Shown here one piece after another: positions 15,101 through 16,130 of a stretch of DNA of 16,130 nt. The stretch comes from an uncultured Bacteriovorax sp. Its GTDB lineage: Bacteria > Bdellovibrionota > Bacteriovoracia > Bacteriovoracales > Bacteriovoracaceae. The stretch is taken from positions 1 through 16,130 of the forward strand of contig CALUDF010000022.1 in the NCBI GenBank assembly GCA_943914745.1. The letters run 5' to 3'. Each line of letters starts with the position of its first letter. Within the stretch, counting starts at the first letter, position 1. Under the pieces are notes generated by a model that saw nothing but the letters and a program-made list of their open reading frames with translations, had not been told where the DNA came from and did not search any database. Made by a program: the position numbers and the translations under genes.

Positions 15101-15203
15101 CGAGCCCGATTTTGGCCAGGATGAAATAACCCAGGGCCAGGACTAAATAGAGGAAGACATGTTTTGAGATTTTCTCTTTAACGCGAGTGATGTATTTCAT
15201 CAT
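12144..15203 (-). CDS. MASE1-CHASE hybrid sensor histidine kinase with receiver domain
   Basis: Large inner-membrane hybrid kinase, 1019 aa. Residues about 10-300 are a MASE1 multi-helix sensor (SASPIWPASGWALGAVV near the start, GNTLEALIG, TWWVGDLAGALIIAPLFFNW). A CHASE extracytoplasmic ligand-binding domain spans about 325-545 (LEALYGGAGLLNASGEVTA, GIHGIGIVYPV), closed by a TM helix near 590-615. A coiled coil leads to the H box FLANMSHEIRTPMNAIIG with His 655. The N box is NNLLSNAIKF (N767), the G1 box DNGIGI (D803) and the G2 box GGTGLGLS. The receiver domain is at 897-1019, with phospho-acceptor D947 in LILMDMQMPVLDG and K1002 in FSKP. All kinase and receiver motifs are intact. No Hpt domain or DNA-binding output is present, so a separate Hpt protein or regulator is expected. 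The Shine-Dalgarno before 15203 is weak. CHASE domains often bind small molecules; the ligand is unknown. Confidence 0.96.
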   Translation of the reverse strand: MMKYITRVKEKISKHVFLYLVLALGYFILAKIGLDFASITKSASPIWPASGWALGAVVIFGIEVLPAIFVGAFAANLLTNSPLLSTFMISIGNTLEALIGCYLIHHFSRYGRRISFQSKSIELLIGSLVATAVGAIVGTLSLVITGAIPLNLSNDVWLTWWVGDLAGALIIAPLFFNWKSKKPLSDLVIIVASSAVIFFMFNKFGSSALIFLILLVLALTIFKLSSFGTSCLITIVCTIFLWCTLEGSGLFVGDTFNNNLLHLQSFIIIVTITSLFLDDVKKQNSLKLTIITFLFGWSLSAVVFNFFHSQHVKADERHFQSLIQAQSKAINVNFDYYLEALYGGAGLLNASGEVTANEWKMFATTFKLEQKRSGIHGIGIVYPVKRNDAENFEKKMRGYGLENFKIKPIPGLAQPPLENSIHYVISFIEPFEKNKQASGLDISSEISRKSSSELARDSGIPTISNKITLVQDAQKRPGFLLYSPVYKSGIVPETLEERRKMFVSWIYAPFIAENFFMASLTEHSKQIDMYVFDGNDFSDNSFLYGTSSVKGIPEFDHISKLSLGQHTFTIGWKKSKSFISSEGYNLHWFLTGGMTFTLLLACLIYILENTKQIAQVMADEQTALLKKSELLLVEALRESKEAAIVKSQFLANMSHEIRTPMNAIIGMADLLAETKLDQDQRKFVDIFRKAGHSLLNTINDILDLSKIEAGINNLHKTPFNLRSVCEEVINTFAAKSYEKQINIKLNYDASLALGFIGDSFKIGQILNNLLSNAIKFTDKGEIVISVSKTDKGKKGTVQFSVKDNGIGISQESIKKIFEPFVQADSSVVKKYGGTGLGLSLCSKFCEILGGEIWVESTEGVGSTFYFTVEMPVSDEYLVNEVYTQVEDSRREKVSGYLNILLVDDSDDNRVLIKAYLKNSGHKITEAVNGEEAVKLAKEQKFDLILMDMQMPVLDGFSATRLIREWEKDNGRPRMKIAALTAYALKEEEEKCLAAGCDLHFSKPIKKQVLLKFLDSLFTA

Positions 15204-15309
15204 TTACCATTCTTAATGAGGGTGATAACTCATCTTAAATGAAAACGCTCAATAATTCACTGGGAATAAAGCATACAAGATACCCGACGGAAACAGTTGT
15301 CGTCGAAGG

Positions 15310-15732
15310 TTATTTTTTATCAAAAGAGAGCGGAGCACACCAGTTGAGTTTTTCACCATCGACACTAATGCCATACTTGAGCCCCGTGATCTCATTGGAA
15401 TAAAAAGTGATTTCGACTTCTCTTTCTTGCTCTAGAATGACGCCTTTAAAACTATAGGTATCTTTGTTCTTTTTAGATTTGTGCTTTATCTTTTCTGCCT
15501 TAACTTCCCCGAGTAGGTAATCACTTTCGGCTCCAACCTGTTTCATTGAGAGCGTAAGGTTTTCAGAAGTCGCTTTCTTTAAGTTTAAACTGCCTTCGAC
15601 TTGAAAATAAACTTCCCCTTCAATTGACTCGTCATTTTCGTTGTCGCAAGAAAGGTTTAAGGTAAGCGCGTGAGCACTTATTGACCCGGCAAGAGCAGAA
15701 AGGAATATGGCTGTTTTCAAAACACTCTTCAT
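15310..15732 (-). CDS. Small exported protein of unknown function
   Basis: Family not recognised. It is 140 aa with a signal peptide (MKSVLKTAIFLSALAGSISAHA, cleavage after the AHA at 20-22). The mature domain is about 118 residues and looks beta-rich, with alternating strands near 39-50, 57-66, 72-82 and 92-112. A lysine-rich loop KIKHKSKKNK is at 81-90. The only two cysteines, C29 and C132, lie near the ends of the mature chain and could form one disulfide. Only a weak ribosome site (GAGA) precedes ATG 15732, but the signal peptide fixes the start. Upstream, a perfect inverted repeat (15753-15768) would lie in the 5' leader. It lies upstream of the hybrid kinase on the same strand, separated by 106 bp. 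Confidence 0.8.
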   Translation of the reverse strand: MKSVLKTAIFLSALAGSISAHALTLNLSCDNENDESIEGEVYFQVEGSLNLKKATSENLTLSMKQVGAESDYLLGEVKAEKIKHKSKKNKDTYSFKGVILEQEREVEITFYSNEITGLKYGISVDGEKLNWCAPLSFDKK

Positions 15733-15752
15733 TTTAGTCTCGTTTTTATAGT

Positions 15753-15768
15753 TGGCATTTTTTTGCCA
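15753..15768. repeat. Perfect inverted repeat TGGCA-T6-TGCCA
   Basis: TGGCA and TGCCA flank six T residues, ending 21 bp upstream of ATG 15732. It could be a regulator-binding palindrome or a small hairpin in the 5' leader of the exported-protein gene. The loop of A residues on the transcribed strand would be compatible with either. Confidence 0.4.
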
Positions 15769-15771
15769 GAG

Positions 15772-15798
15772 ACTATAGATTTCTTGACTCTTTCACAA
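15772..15798 (-). promoter_or_regulatory. Weak candidate promoter of the exported-protein gene
   Basis: On the minus strand TTGTGA (15798-15793) and TATAGT (15777-15772) are separated by 15 bp, shorter than optimal. If used, transcription would start just before the inverted repeat at 15753-15768. Low confidence. Confidence 0.3.
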
Positions 15799-15879
15799 TG
15801 AGGTATGAAATTATTTCTCAATAATGCCTGAGCACTGGTTCATGATTTGTTTTTATAAAAATTGCTAAAAAGTGAACTA

Positions 15880-15893
15880 CATTGGACCCAATG
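15880..15893. promoter_or_regulatory. Palindrome upstream of the DUF1428 promoter
   Basis: CATTGG-AC-CCAATG is a perfect 6-bp inverted repeat with a 2-bp centre. It ends 11 bp before the -35 box at 15905, a plausible activator or repressor site; the regulator is unknown. Confidence 0.35.
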
Positions 15894-15904
15894 GCGCACT
15901 AGGC

Positions 15905-15933
15905 TTGATAGGATAAGGACTTCTTGCCATAAT
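15905..15933 (+). promoter_or_regulatory. Sigma70-type promoter of the DUF1428 gene
   Basis: TTGATA (15905-15910) and CATAAT (15928-15933) each match the sigma70 consensus at five of six bases and are exactly 17 bp apart. It is the best promoter seen in the window, 25 bp before the start codon. Confidence 0.7.
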
Positions 15934-15958
15934 ATTTTTAAGAAATGAGGAGGTGTAT

Positions 15959-16130
15959 ATGGCTCGATACGTAGACGGTTTTGTCATTCCAATTAAGAAG
16001 AAGGATTTAAAAACCTATAAAAAAATGGCAACAATAGGCTGCAAAGTCTGGATGGAGCATGGGGCCCTTGATTATTATGAATGTGTTGGGGAAACTTTAG
16101 AAACTCCTTTCGGAGTGCCTTTCACAAAGC
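15959..16130 (+). CDS. DUF1428 (YbaA-like) protein, 3'-truncated
   Basis: Only the first 57 codons are inside the window. They read MARYVDGFVIPIKKKDLKTY at the start, then KVWMEHGALDYYECVGE at 29-45, and FGVPFTK at the edge. The MARYVDGFV-x-P start and VWMEHGALDY are characteristic of the DUF1428 family (E. coli YbaA), small cytoplasmic proteins of about 110-120 residues with a ferredoxin-like fold and no established function. ATG 15959 has an excellent ribosome site, GAGGAGGTG at 15947-15955, and a near-consensus promoter just upstream, so strong expression is expected. It is divergent from the exported-protein gene at 15310-15732; the 226-bp gap is the largest gene-free stretch in the window and holds the sites listed above. 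Confidence 0.93.
   Translation, partial: MARYVDGFVIPIKKKDLKTYKKMATIGCKVWMEHGALDYYECVGETLETPFGVPFTK

Noticed and set aside
15285..15305. Inverted repeat CGACG-N11-CGTCG after the exported-protein gene
   Set aside because: Only a 5-bp stem with a long loop and no T tract on either strand, so I do not call it a terminator.
1..16130. Search for CRISPR arrays, tRNA/rRNA genes, insertion-sequence ends, toxin-antitoxin or phage genes
   Set aside because: No regularly spaced repeats, cloverleaf-like sequences, transposase or phage motifs were seen. Reading by eye could miss short or degenerate ones.

Overview
The window reads as chromosomal DNA of a motile Gram-negative bacterium, low-40s percent GC by eye. 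A member of the predatory Bdellovibrionota (Bacteriovorax/Peredibacter-like) is my best guess. The reasons are an apparently HAMP-less methyl-accepting chemotaxis protein with a long linker and a GFEEV tail, the density of sensor kinases, and several small Cys-containing exported proteins of no recognised family. That placement is inference. I see no phage, transposon, CRISPR, tRNA or rRNA sequence, and every intergenic gap is shorter than 230 bp.

Layout. 1-2457 (+) is a chemotaxis pair: the 3' part of an MCP gene followed 3 bp later by cheR. 2459-4331 (-) is a two-gene unit, an SDR oxidoreductase followed by a nitronate monooxygenase, with a hairpin between them that also contains the second gene's Shine-Dalgarno. 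A divergent LysR-type regulator (4446-5348, +) shares a promoter region with the SDR; a GTTC-N9-GAAC site there is centred about 65 bp upstream of the inferred SDR start of transcription. 5345-7765 holds a divergent two-component pair: a 7TM-PAS histidine kinase (-) and a NarL-type response regulator (+). 7811-8368 (-) is a flavin reductase-like protein. 8475-8852 (-) is a small exported protein made of two copies of a 46-residue Cys-flanked module. 9021-10373 (+) is an orphan six-TM histidine kinase. 10386-10922 (-) and 11053-11430 (+) are divergent small exported proteins. 11483-12124 (-) is a RibD/DHFR-like protein directly downstream of a large MASE1-CHASE hybrid histidine kinase (12144-15203, -). 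15310-15732 (-) is another small exported protein. 15959 to the window end is the start of a DUF1428 gene with a strong promoter and Shine-Dalgarno.

Taken together this is a sensing and signalling neighbourhood: chemoreceptor plus methyltransferase, three membrane histidine kinases, one response regulator and one LysR switch. Redox/detoxification enzymes and small secreted proteins lie between them. I do not find a single large undescribed multi-gene system. The items most worth a second look are the duplicated Cys-flanked module protein, the dual-purpose hairpin in front of the nitronate monooxygenase, the unusual H box and G1 box of the 7TM kinase, and the HAMP-less MCP with a tail next to cheR.
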